From Paguma larvata (taxonomy: Eukaryota; Chordata; Mammalia; Carnivora; Viverridae): a DNA stretch of 64,000 nt. A model generated the notes under the pieces. That model did not search any database and was not told where the DNA came from. It worked only from the letters and a program-made list of their open reading frames with translations. The translations under genes were made by a program, and so were the position numbers. The first letter of the stretch is position 1. Every line of letters starts with the position of its first letter. The stretch covers positions 70,963,312 to 71,027,311 of the forward strand of contig CM057826.1 of the NCBI GenBank assembly GCA_030068075.1. Reading direction: 5' to 3'. This document shows positions 35,346-46,906 of this stretch, in pieces.

Positions 35346-37554
35346 ACGGACAAGACATAAATGTTTAAAAACAATAAAACAAAGTTCGTGTAATTGAAGA
35401 CTGATAAGTTTCCTCAGAAAAACAAGTTTTATTTTAACTTTATAAAATATTCTTTTTATATTATGCACATCTCAAATAGTTATTTAGTTTTTTGAATGGT
35501 TTAAACACATTGATATACATCTCAAATTACTTTATTATTCAAATACTTAACAATATAAATGATTTTGAAATCCTAGTCTAAACTTATACTTAAGTACTGC
35601 CTGTTGATATTCTGGTTTTCCAAAGATCCATAGTTGTTTCTTTGGGCAGTCAGTTTATGACTGTCAAATCATCTAGGTTTCCATGAAGGCACAGATTTAC
35701 AGTATGCTTTTTCGGACTTCACAAAGGAGTTTTATATAATTATATGGAAACATTAAGCTACTATCTTAAAAATAATTTTCCATTGGATACTTTTATTATC
35801 ATGAATACTTTTTTTAAAATCTTGTTGCTTTTTACATATTTATATAGGATTACATTTCTTTGTATTTTTTAATCAGTAAATGGCAGTTTGGAGTTTTGCT
35901 TTTCTTCGTTTTGTTTTACAAGAAAGAGTACAAAGGCAAAGATTGTCATAGCTCCTTTTAGGACACAAAATTAAGCAAATTTGTATGTAAATGCTCAGGA
36001 TATTTTATGTATTACAGTGGTTGATACTGCAGATACTGTTTACCTCTGGCTAGCATAAAAACATCATTCAGATTTTAATAATTCATTTCTTTTCTAACAT
36101 GTGAATGCTAGTCAGTGCCAGGAAGTATAAAATATAAAATATGTAATATATTATATTATTATTTTAATACACTTTAAGAAGAAAAATTTAAGGGTAAAAA
36201 TGTTTGAGAAATTATCAGTAGAGGAGAAAGTTTACTCAGCTATAACCCAAGTTTTAATTAAAGCCATGATTGATGACAAATGCCATCTTGCAATGTGACC
36301 TCTAGCAAGATCTACAGCTGTTAAATCAATTGAGAAGACGGTCTCCACTGTGTTCAAAGTAAAGCACAAAGAAGATAAATCATATTTAGAATTATTAATC
36401 ACGTGAACATTATATTAATGATTGGAAAATCTGAAGACAAGCAAAAAAAGTAGCTCTAAAAAATGAAGTAAAGGAGATTTAGGGATGCCTTATTTGGGAA
36501 GCCATAATTTCCACATTATTAACCTAATCACTTAAAAAGAACTTTTCACTGCATTAATCTCATTTAATTCAAGATAGAGAAACACTGAATAGAGATGAAG
36601 CCCTATTAACTACACAATGTGAATCAAATACTATAGACAGAGCCGGATATGTACAAAAAAATATGGCAGTAAGCAGAGTTTCAAAAGACATCATTAACCA
36701 ATAAATATCTAGCTAGGAAGATGTTTGCACTGGAGAACTTCTTTACCCACCACCTGTAGCTATATCTCATACACACATTTGATTAAGTCATTAAAAGAAA
36801 GCACGTGATTAGATGAGAATCATAAAAAGGGAAAACACACAGAAGATGCTCACAGTGTTTTGACACTGTTGATGAGGACCACAGGGCAGGTATGGATTTT
36901 ATTATTTTTTTAAGGGATTTAAACAAAGGTCTCCTAGGAAAGCCAGCAAAATCAAGGTCAAACCCCTTCTAGAGCTCCCTGATCTAAGTCCATTAATAGA
37001 AAACAAAACATAACAAAACAACTGTGACACCTAGGAAAAAAAGAAAAGACAACCAAAATCATTGAAAAATAAGTTTTTAAAATAAAAGTTAAAAGGATAT
37101 GAATATTATAGTTTGAAGAAGAGACACTTTTAGTATTCATCTTTAAGTATCGGAAATATTGTTATTTAGGCATCGCTGTGTATTCTCAAAAAGCAGAGCA
37201 AAAGGCAACAAGCTTAAACAGCATTGAGTGGGATTTAGATTATAAAAAAAAAAAGGAAAAAAAAAGGATGAGATTTCCTGCACTAGAAGTTGTTAAATCC
37301 AGAAATAAGGGACAGAAGGAAGCTGTACTTTCTTTTGAAGGTGTAAAGAATTAAGGTAGCTCTTCATCTGTCAGGAGAGTTTAAGGCAGGGTGAATGGAT
37401 TAGGTGACCTTTCAAAATTACTTCCATCTCAGGATTTATGATGTCAATATAAACCAGCAGCCCCAAATGGAAACCCAGGCAAAAACCAATGGCTCTTGCA
37501 CTTGTTTCTGCTGTTCCTTGAACACAGACATAGTCAAGTAACTTTCTAGAAAAA
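35346..37554. other. AT-rich unique sequence, no gene seen
   Basis: No coding gene or recognised repeat; A-rich runs near 37244-37266. Confidence 0.4.
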
Positions 37555-37740
37555 CTTATAGTCAACAGTACAAGCTTTGAGGTCAGACAGCTTGGGTTCC
37601 AAGATTCTTGAGTATCAGCTTCTTCAGCCACAAAAGATGGGTAAGAGTTTACCTATATCATTGGATTGTTGAGATTAAGAGATGTGATATATAAAAGGAG
37701 ATAGCATGCAGTAGGTATACCATAAAATTCTTCTCATTAA
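37555..37740 (+). repeat. MIR
   Basis: AGCTTTGAGGTCAGACAGCT, TTGGGTTCCAAGATTC, a decayed middle, GGATTGTTGAGATTAAGAGA and ATAGCATGCAGTAGGTATAC follow the MIR order with the central part partly lost. Confidence 0.62.
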
Positions 37741-37884
37741 ACTCTATTCTGCCATTATATCAACTATTATGATACAAAATGGTATCACTTTTAGGACAGC
37801 TTAATCTTTCCTCTTGACTACTTCCCCTTGTATTTTCTGTTCATTCCTTCTCTACTCTCAATAGAAGGTCCTACGTTTATCAAA

Positions 37885-37934
37885 ACACACACAAACACAC
37901 ACACACACACACATGCACACACACACACAAACTT
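37885..37934 (+). repeat. (CA)n microsatellite
   Basis: About 50 bases of CA with AA and TG interruptions. Confidence 0.95.
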
Positions 37935-38195
37935 TTAACCAGGAAATTTCATCACGACATAAAGATAACACAGCCTCTGTTGATAATACAAGGAGTAGAT
38001 TAAGTAGCCAACTAGGAAAATCACTGAAACATTGGAAAATGTGTTAAATATCATATTAAGGCTTCTTTTGAATGAAATGCATCATAAAATGCTCATAAAA
38101 ATGTATCTAGTAAGATATTTTGTAAAAGTATTTAATGTCATAGTAAACTGCTATAATGTAAGCAGGAAAAATTTGGTCAAAAACACAATAATATT

Positions 38196-38401
38196 GGGGC
38201 ATCTGGGTGGCTCAGTTGGTTAAGAGTCCAACTTCAGCTTAGGTCATGATCTCACTGATTATGAGTTCAAGTCTCACATCAGGCTCTGGGCTGACAGCTC
38301 AGAGACTGGAGTCAGCTTCAGATTCTTGTGCCGCCCTCTCTCTGACCCTCCCCTGCTCACACTCTGTCTCTCTCTCCAAAATAAATAAAACATAAAAAAA
38401 C
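38196..38401 (+). mobile_element. carnivore tRNA-Lys SINE
   Basis: Starts GGGGCATCTGGGTGGCTCAG, continues with GGGCTGACAGCTCAGAGACT, and ends with the CT-rich region and AAAATAAATAAAACAT tail. Flanks share only an imperfect AATAATATT/AAAAATATT, so the duplication is decayed. Confidence 0.92.
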
Positions 38402-38754
38402 CATAAAAATATTAAAACATACATCCAAATACAATAGATTTTAGAAGATAAAGTACTCTAAAATATTACAGTATGCCTCTTTTTTATATGGCAGCAACTT
38501 GAATTTTCTCCTAAAGTTTATTTTTCCTACATTACATGGTTTATTAATAAAAGTAATAGCTTTTTTTATTCTGCCTTATGAATTTTTATCCATTCTCTAG
38601 TTTTACAGTCTTCTCAAAATGTCATCAGCTATTAATATTCTGGTTGTTCTTTTAAGAAGAATCTGGTCCCTGCATTTCACTTTTGACGTGTCATTTAGAT
38701 ATGCCATATATAAGTATACAGATTTAATAATATTTTAATGTTGACAAAGGTATC

Positions 38755-38796
<42 letters not shown>

Positions 38797-39196
38797 TCAT
38801 CTTCAGATTTTATTACAAGATGTTAGTTGTGAAATGATCATAAACCTGACCTTGATTCTCCTTTATCAGACTTCTATTACAGTTCTATTAAAACATCTCA
38901 TTTCCTTATTTTTGTTTTCCATAAAATCTAGAATTCATTCAGAGTTTTGCTTGTTAGTGTTATTGTCAAATAAGTCAATGACTACATGGATATAAATATA
39001 AAATCATATATGAAAATTCTACAAAGGATGATTTTAGAGTATATAGATATTTTTGGCAATTATTCTGCATAAATTCATTCATTTCTTGTTTACATGTATA
39101 TATTTTTTCAAATCAACTTTTTTCTTTTTTTTCTTTCTTTCTTTTCTTTTTTTTCTCAGCACTTTATCTTATAAAGAGCATTTTTTTTCTTTGTGT
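38402..39196. other. unique sequence with (TA)n at about 38756-38790
   Basis: No gene. The TA dinucleotide array is nearly pure. T/C-rich sequence at 39120-39160 is low complexity. Confidence 0.6.
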
Positions 39197-39440
39197 CCAC
39201 TGGCTATTTTATTTTTTTAATGTTTATTTATTTATTTTGAGAGAGAGAGCGAGCTGGGGAGGGGCAGAGAAAGAGAGAGAGAGAGAGAGATAGAGAGAAT
39301 CCCAAGCAGGCTCATACCATCAGCATAGATCCTGACATAGGGCTGGATCCCGGGAACCATGAAATCATGACCTTAGCCAAAATCAAGAGCCAGATGCTTA
39401 AACAACTGAGTCACCCAGGTGGCCCCCACTGGCTATTTTA
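39197..39440 (-). mobile_element. carnivore tRNA-Lys SINE, minus strand, 15-bp duplication
   Basis: Minus-strand SINE at 39212-39425 (tail AATGTTTATTTATTTATTTT, GA-rich region, complement of head ending ACTGAGTCACCCAGGTGGCC). CCACTGGCTATTTTA at 39197-39211 and 39426-39440 is an exact target-site duplication. Confidence 0.96.
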
Positions 39441-39604
39441 GAATAGAAGTGAATCATATAAGTTTCTCTACCCTCATTTTCCACTGATAAGGTCTCATTC
39501 ACAGAGATTTCAGAAAATACTATAATAATCATATCGATAGAATATGAGTGATAGGAAAAAGAACACAGCTAGCAATAATAAGGGCCTCTTTCTTTTTCTT
39601 TCAC

Positions 39605-39885
39605 CTTGAATACAATTCAACTAAAGTTTATTCATTGCTTCCTTTATTCCAGGCACCTGGTTGAGGAAACAAAGCCAAATATGACATCTATATTTCCACA
39701 GCATATAGCACTTATTTTATTTTATTTTAGTTTAGTTTTTCCACAATTTATTAAACATAATTATATTTCTCCCAGATAGACTGTAAGCTACTGGAGAGGA
39801 AAAGCTCTACTGACCTTTTGATTTCTACTGCCTATCAAACATTTCAACTTTTCTGAGTGACTGAGTCAATGAATGAATGGGCATC
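39605..39885 (+). repeat. probable L2 LINE 3' end
   Basis: TTTATTCCAGGCACCTGGTT near 39642 and, after a T-rich insertion, AGATAGACTGTAAGCTACTG near 39774 and CAATGAATGAATGGG near 39868 match the order of an old LINE 3' end (L2-type). Diverged. Confidence 0.55.
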
Positions 39886-42714
39886 GAACTGAAGAAGAGT
39901 CTGTCTTCTAAGAAAAATGTTCTCTATTCTCATAACAGACATGTAAAGCCTTGGATAAGAATGTTGAATTTCCTATTCCCAACAGGAGTACTAGATCTCA
40001 TCTGCTTTTAGTCTTTGCCTCTAACTTAAAATTTCAGGTAAACATAAATGAGAGGAGCACAGTTACTACTTATTTAATTTTAATTTATATGTTTATTTTT
40101 TGGCATTAAGTGATTTTGGAACAGTCATCACATCATTTAAATTTACCCAAATTACTTTTCCCTTTCCAGGTTTTTGTTTTTAGTTTTTATTAAATAAACT
40201 CCAAGTAAATACTGGGCACATCTCTATCAGTTGTTAATTTTAAGAACACATCCTTTAAGCCAGACAGAGACAATTCTGTACAAGTAATTATTGTACTGTC
40301 CCTTTTCTTGTTAATAAGTTCCCCAGATAATCATATCATTATTGCTGCTTTCACAGTGAGGCCTGACATTAGTGGAGGAAGCTGCATGAATACAAAAACT
40401 AACTGATAAAAAAAAAGTGATGAAAAAAACAAAACAATTCTGTCAGTCACCTTAAGAAATGTCACCCCCAGGAAAATAAAACTGAGCATGTAGCGCATAC
40501 TGCATATATCTGCTTACATCCCTTGGGCCAAAAAAAGAGTCTTATTTATGTCTTTCACGGCTCTGGCTTACTGATCTTCTCTGGACCTCTTGACTGTCAA
40601 TATTTTTGTTTGGGGGGAATACTTTTTCTCTTTCCAAGCTGAAAGAAAAATACAAGCTTGTTTTCTCCTTCCCTCCAGGATATAAAAGAAGAAAAACTGC
40701 AGTTAAAAAGAAACTCTTTTAAAAAGCAACTGCCACAAAAATAGGAAACAGACACATGGCACAGGAAGAATTCAAATGTTTGCTTATTTCATGAAAAAGC
40801 TAATGCCTCAGAATGTTGACTCCTTTCCCCAAGTACTCTTTCTATATTTATCATGAAGACGAATTGTCCTTGATTAAAAGGGTAAAGAAAACTCCAAAAT
40901 CTTAATAGACAGTATTAAATAGAGCCATCTCATATTTATAAGGACTTGGGTCCAATTTTCAGGAAGAGATGATAAGTCACTTGGATGAGGACTTCTCTAA
41001 GGATGCCGGTTGATTGGCTAGGCTATTATCTTTCTTCTCTCCTCTCCAACTCAAACCAATTAAGGATATGGAACTGCCAGTAGACATCAATTGTAAAAGC
41101 ATCATTATATCCTGAATTCACAGATTCCACATACCAAATTACTTCTAGTTCGCACATATGCATACATTCTTTTAAAATCTCTACCCATTCTACAATAACA
41201 TCTTATCTGCCTACTGATTTTATAATGTATAAAAGATCCTATATAATCAAGAGAATTATGTCTGTTTAATCTGCTGCCTAGAGTCAAACTAGCCACTTCA
41301 AAGAAATATAATTTCTGATCATGTTTTTACTTTATTTCAAATATCTGAAAGTTAGAAAAAAATTCAGATACATACCGTGCAAAGTATGCATACTGTGCAT
41401 ACCAGAATCTGCCGTGCAAAGTAATAGGTTAATCCACACTTCCATTGTTTAAAATTGGCATGTTCTGTTAATCAACCAGAATTTCCTATGTTAAACATTC
41501 ACATACAATATACTTTAGACACCGTCACATTCCGAACATGTTTTTTCCCACTAATCTCAAAATGCCATAAAGCTAGAGAGAAGTTCCATGATTTACAACA
41601 GAAAATCTTTTTATGTGTCCTTCTTCCTTCAATCCCTTGTAACAAGTAGATGCTTACACATGTCTCACAATTACCTGAAATGCACAGATAAAACTGGTAC
41701 ATTTGAGTACATTCCCATCTTATGTGCACTACTCTGAATTAAAAACAAATTCCACAATCTAAATGAAAAACTCTGCTATATCAGGAAAGAATTTTAATAT
41801 CTCCATAGGCTTTTTAAATCCAACAATGTACATGCTAGCAAACAAGTTCAAATGCTCATGAAAAAGAGTATGTGTGATGAAGAACACAAAGAGAGTACAG
41901 TACCATTTTTAGTCAATATGAAGAAAATGCAAATATCCCAGATCTCCACATATATTCAAACATTGATTTAGAAACTTTAAGAATAAGTTCAAATCACAGA
42001 GGAACAATTACCTGAATAAAGTGAGCTACAGTTGGAGCTCTGTACCTGTGAAATTATTATTAGGATTTAATGGCTTGGCAAGATGAAGAGTTTTCTTGGT
42101 AAAAACCAAACATTTTGGTCAGGAGTTTAATGAGCTCAAAAAGATTCTTTACATGTCCAAAAAAGTGCAGAGAACATATGGCACTGGTTGTTACAATGAT
42201 AATTCAAGACTTATTCTGAGTGTTATGTAAAAAGTCAGCAAACTATTAACATCTACTTAAACAGATAATTATAGGAAGTACTAGAGGTATGAAGAAAATA
42301 TTGTCCCCAATTTAGAGTCTAGATAATACTCAAACTTTTATTTTTTGAAAAACATATATAGATTATTTCCCCCTACGTTCTCCAGTTCAGAAACTCTTAT
42401 GACGACAAAAAAAAAAAAAAAAGGAGGAGACAAATAAATCTGACATTTCTTAGCTTCTGGTAGCTTATATTTTTATACAGAGTAGCCACTGAAATAATCA
42501 TTTGTTTTAAAAAATACCATTAAGCACAGATTAATGAAACATACAATACAGGTGAAAAATAAATGCCAAGGGCAAAATTAGTATCCATTTACTAGAAATT
42601 AGAAAACACATTTTTAGCACGACTGTAAAATATATTTGGAGAAACAGTCTATATTTAGAATACTTAGTCAGAAAATTGAATAAGATAAGGAAAAATAATG
42701 TTTTCTCTTGCCCT
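39886..42714. other. unique sequence, no gene seen
   Basis: No gene or recognised repeat. An A run lies at 42404-42421. Frames at 41105-41296 and 41455-41729 are short and overlap on opposite strands. Confidence 0.4.
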
Positions 42715-43020
42715 CAATGCTACCACTTTTGCTTCTCTGAGTTGGCTGCGAGCTTTACATCTCATTAACTGACCCACACAATCATTAGGGCTGGAGGGCT
42801 AATAGATGCTTCTCTGTCTCACAATGCCTATTAAAGCAGTAGACACATCTTTAATGTGGTGTAACTTCCAATTAATTTTTAAGGTCAGCCTGTTGCATTG
42901 AAATCAGCAGTGGTACGTCAAGGCTACTAGCTCGTGAGTGTATGTCTAGCAGACCTATGATCTGCCACTCTCAAGCTTGGGAGTGGGCTACGAAGGCCAT
43001 GGCTATACTTGCCATCATTC
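42715..43020. other. possible conserved non-coding block
   Basis: Repeat-free, higher GC than its flanks, with several retained CpGs and clustered TAAT/ATTA cores: CATCTCATTAACTGACCC near 42759, AATCATTAGGGCTGG near 42780, CTTCCAATTAATTTTTAAGG near 42866. No open frame. This is the block in the window that most looks regulatory by eye, but no alignment supports it. Confidence 0.3.
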
Positions 43021-44614
43021 TTTCAGAAAATTTATTTGTAAATATTTTACAGTAATATATCATATACAGCACTAACATAAATATTAATCAATATAATTAA
43101 TTTTACTATCAAGTGCCTCTATTTTTATAGCCCAAAAAATTTAACACCAATTCAGTAATACTGATTTTATGTAGTAAATTATTTAATTTAAAAATAAGTA
43201 GAAGAAAAATTATTTATTAGAAAGCTTTCTTCAAAGAATATTTGGTGTTTTATAGTTAATAAGATGTACTGATGTGTCTTTTCTGGTAAGAGGCAAAATA
43301 ATTGAGGCTAGTATCTCATATGTACGTTTGACTATTCAAGTTGAGTAACTTAAAAGACATCCTTAATTGCCAATCTTTGCAAATAAAGTGTCAAAATAAC
43401 TCTAATTTCTTTAAAAATAATTATTATTAACCATATTTAGAAATTAATCACAAAGAATTCATTATGTAAACTATAAAATAATGAACAATATCTATATCTT
43501 GTCTTCAAAACATTTGTTTGTGATCACCTATATAAGAGGCAGCATCAAATAAAAATGTGTAATGAAATTCTGAAATGCAGTTGATAACTTTACAGTGAGC
43601 AATTATTTATCTTACATTATTTACTGCAAATGCTAAAATCTTCTCATTAAAACATGTCTTCTGCTAAATGATAACATGTCTGTGATAATTAACCACAGTC
43701 AGGGCATTACCTCACAAACATTCATCTTTTTATCCTGTAGCAACAGTCAAATTGATTAACAAATTACTTTTTACACATCTGTGTTTATCACATATATACT
43801 AAATTCTTCCTCTAAAACTTGGGATTCTCCTTATGGGAGTGTTATATTTTTTTATTATTTGGGGTTCTTTCCATGTTGTTTTAAATATCTCAGCAAATTC
43901 AGTTGCTTTTAATAGACAATGTCAAAAATCAAAGTGATGGAAATTCTAGAGAAAACTTGGAAGATATGATTTTTGTCCTAAATTTGCAAAAGGTGAAAGT
44001 GGTATACTGTAATAGCAATAATTCTATGTTCATTGCTAGTACACATGTGTAAATCTCAGGATTGCATCATGAAGATTCAAATTGATTACTTGAACAAATA
44101 CTTAAATCATTTATCAAACCTTACAACTAAGCCTAAGTGAATGGCGAATTAAAAAGGCGTTGTTACAATTAATGTGAAACTAAATATTCCAGATGGACGT
44201 ATCTACTCAATGTAGACAAATTCACTTGTTATTTCACAAGTACAGATTAACCAATTCTTCTACTCAATGTACAAAAATAATTTTATGTTTAAAAGGAATC
44301 CCCTCTTTGGTCAAAATATAATTTATAGGCCAAAGAGTCATTAAAGTAGTTTGAATTTTCCAGCTTTCTAGGCTTTGAGTTCATGGTGACTTAAAAACAG
44401 ACAAAAACTTGCTTTAATTTAAATAATAAAAATGTTCTGATTCATGCTGAGTATTAGTTACAGATATCCCTAGAATCGGGAAAAAAAAAAAAAAACCAAA
44501 ACAAAATATGTAACAATTTTATAGTTTGTCTGCAAAATGGCAAGTATCCTCAGTGAACGAGAAACTATGAAGAACCCTCGAAAGATCAAGAGCAGATAGA
44601 ACTTGATTATAAAA
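43021..44614. other. AT-rich unique sequence, no gene seen
   Basis: No gene or recognised repeat; an A run at 44480-44495. Confidence 0.4.
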
Positions 44615-44858
44615 GAAAACTCAGGGGCGCCTGGCTGACTCTGTCGGTGAGGTGGCCGACTTCGGCTCAGGTCATGATCTCACGGTCTGTGAGTTCGAGC
44701 CCCGTCGGGCTCTGTGCTGACGGGCTCGGAGCCTGGAGCCTGAAGCCTGCTTCAGATTCTGTGTCTCCCTCTCTCTGCCCCTCCCGCACTCATGCTCTGT
44801 CTCTCTCTGTCTCAAAAATAAATAAACATTAAAAAAAAAAAAAAAAAGGAAAACTCAG
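44615..44858 (+). mobile_element. carnivore tRNA-Lys SINE, little diverged
   Basis: The copy closest to a felid consensus here: GGGGCGCCTGGCTGACTCTG at its start, a B box reading GAGTTCGAGCCCC at 44691-44703, GCCTGCTTCAGATTCTGTGT, CT-rich region, and an unbroken A tail. GAAAACTCAG at 44615-44624 and 44849-44858 flanks it. The retained CpGs and uninterrupted tail indicate a recent insertion. CCTGGAGCCTGAAGCCTGC holds a small local duplication. Confidence 0.96.
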
Positions 44859-45700
44859 TTCAAACATAAGCAAGAGAACACTTCTGAAATAAGGCAGAGA
44901 TTGCAAAGGGGGCTCTCTTATCTGTTGATTTAATTAGGTAAAACCTGCCATGTTTACAATTAATATATAAGTATCTTGTATACATATACCTTGATCACCA
45001 AACATCTTTCATGGGTAATAGGGGAAAGAGAGAAGAGAATGGAAGTGAAATGATGCTTTATAAAGGCAACTCAAGATTTTAATTGACACTAGCCACTGAC
45101 TGAAAAATATTAAAATCATTGAATATTCACTATTGAAAGTATTGAAAATTCCAGTATGTAAGATGTGTTAAAATATAATGATGACAATTCACTTTCTGTT
45201 AACGTTGGAGTAGTTGGCTAGCGGGTTAGAATAACCAATTCTTAAAACCAAAAAGAATACCTTTATACCATATATATATATATATAAGTATACATTCACA
45301 CACACACACTCACATATGTGTGCACATACCTATTTGTATGTGAAGGCAAGGAACATCTTCAAAGGAAGTAAGGAAATGTGAAGCAAAGATCTCAGAGAGC
45401 AGAGTAAATACATGTGTACTCAGGATTTGGCAGTGCTTTCCTAGTAGGTATTTGGCTATGCATACCAGGTAGCTGTTAATAAGCTAAACATAATTTTGAA
45501 ATGAACACATAACATTAAGTAGAGGCGGCAAATTAGACAATGCTTTATTCATTCCATAGACTTTGGCTGAGAACCACAAGTGCTAAATCTTAGTAGTAAG
45601 ATTAAACAAAAAATAAAGTATTCTTTCCGAAGATTAAAATACATCTTCAAATTACTTGACTCTTTTATTGGATGTAGGTGATCTGATATTTCTAGTATCA
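44859..45700. other. unique sequence with a TA/CA microsatellite at 45271-45319
   Basis: No gene. The microsatellite is a short TA run followed by a CA run. Confidence 0.55.
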
Positions 45701-46640
45701 AATATCAGTAATATTCAAAAGAAGATAACTGAGAATCTCAAATAACCTTTAAAATTTTTATTTAAAATTTCCGACACATAAGGAAATTAATCCATGTGAC
45801 TGTAAATCATGAAACAAATCAGAGCATATAAGTACATGGATATGGATAAGGAATATTATAGCCATAAACTTTAAAATAACTATACTATATAATTTATGTA
45901 AATTAAAAGGTTATGGAAATATTAAAGTCTATATTAAGAATTTTGCCAAAGCACGATTAAATAAAAAATGAATATTTGATACTCAAAAACATAGTAACTG
46001 AAATTAAGAATAATAAAGAATTATTTTTATAAATATTTCTTAGTGTTTATTTTGAGAGAGAACACACATGTGTGTGAGTGTGTGAGATGCAGAGAGAAAG
46101 GGAGTGAGAATCTCAAGCAGGCTCCAGGCTAATAGCACAGAGCCCAACACAGGGCTTGATCTAATGACCATGACATAATGACCTGAGCTGAAATCAAGTC
46201 AGAAGCTTTAATCAACTGAGCCACCCAGGTGCCACAATACAGAATTATTTATGTAAGACTAGATATAGCTGAAAAGAGAATTTGAATTAAAATATAAACC
46301 AGGAAAATAATATTCAGAATGAAAGGCAAAAGACAATAGACTGGAAAATAAAATAAATACCATAAGACAAAAAATGGGATATTGTGATAAATATAACAAG
46401 TATGTAAATGGCAACCCAGGAGATAAGGAAGAGAATGAGGGAAAAAGCAATGCTTGAGACAATGGCAGGGAAAGTGGCAAAACTGATGGAAGACATCAAC
46501 CCAAATATTAAAGAAATTTTAAAAATTATGTGAAGAAACCATACAAAGAAAAGCATACTGAGGCACTTCTAAAACAACTGAAAACTTAAGACAAAGAGGA
46601 TATCATAAAAGTGGTGGAGAAGAGAAAAACAAACAAACAA
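45700..46640 (+). mobile_element. ancient HAL1/L1M-like element, left part
   Basis: Decayed ORF1-type sequence on the plus strand: AACTTTAAAATAACTATACT near 45868, AGTAACTGAAATTAAGAATA near 45993, then after a later SINE, GACTAGATATAGCTGAAAAG near 46257, TGAGGGAAAAAGCAATGCTT near 46437, AAACTGATGGAAGACATCAA near 46479 and ACAACTGAAAACTTAAGACA near 46574. This order matches the ORF1 region of old L1/HAL1 elements. All frames are broken. It is split by the L1 at 46641 and resumes at 53273. The left edge is approximate. Confidence 0.68.
46017..46250 (-). mobile_element. carnivore tRNA-Lys SINE, minus strand, 10-bp duplication
   Basis: Minus-strand SINE between AGAATTATTT at 46017-46026 and 46241-46250. 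The tail AGTGTTTATTTTGAGAGAGA, the CAGAGCCCAACACAGGGCTT block and the head complement CTGAGCCACCCAGGTGCC are clear. It interrupts the ancient HAL1/L1M-like element. Confidence 0.94.
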
Positions 46641-46661
46641 GGTGGAGGCTTGGCAGAGTAG

Positions 46662-46906
46662 AAGGACCCTAAGGCACCTGGGTGGCTCAGTAGGTCAAGT
46701 GGCCAACTTTAGTTCAGGTCATGATCTCAGGGTCCGTGAGTTCGAGCCCCGCATCGGGATCTGTGCTGACAGCTCAGAGCCTGGAGCCTGCTTCAGATTC
46801 TGTATCTCCCTCTCTCTCTGCCCTTCCCTTGCTCATGCATGCTCTGTCTCTATGTCTCTCAAAAATAAAATAAAAACATTAAAAAAAATTTAAAAAGGAC
46901 CCTAAG
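46662..46906 (+). mobile_element. carnivore tRNA-Lys SINE inside the L1 5' UTR, 12-bp duplication
   Basis: SINE at 46674-46894 flanked by AAGGACCCTAAG at 46662-46673 and 46895-46906. A box, B box (GAGTTCGAGCCCC near 46738), CTGTGCTGACAGCTCAGAGC and CT-rich tail are all present; low divergence. Removing it restores the L1 5' UTR order. Confidence 0.97.

Noticed and set aside
44640..44705. tRNA gene in the SINE head
   Set aside because: The A- and B-box similarity is that of a tRNA-derived SINE; no cloverleaf with paired acceptor stem follows.
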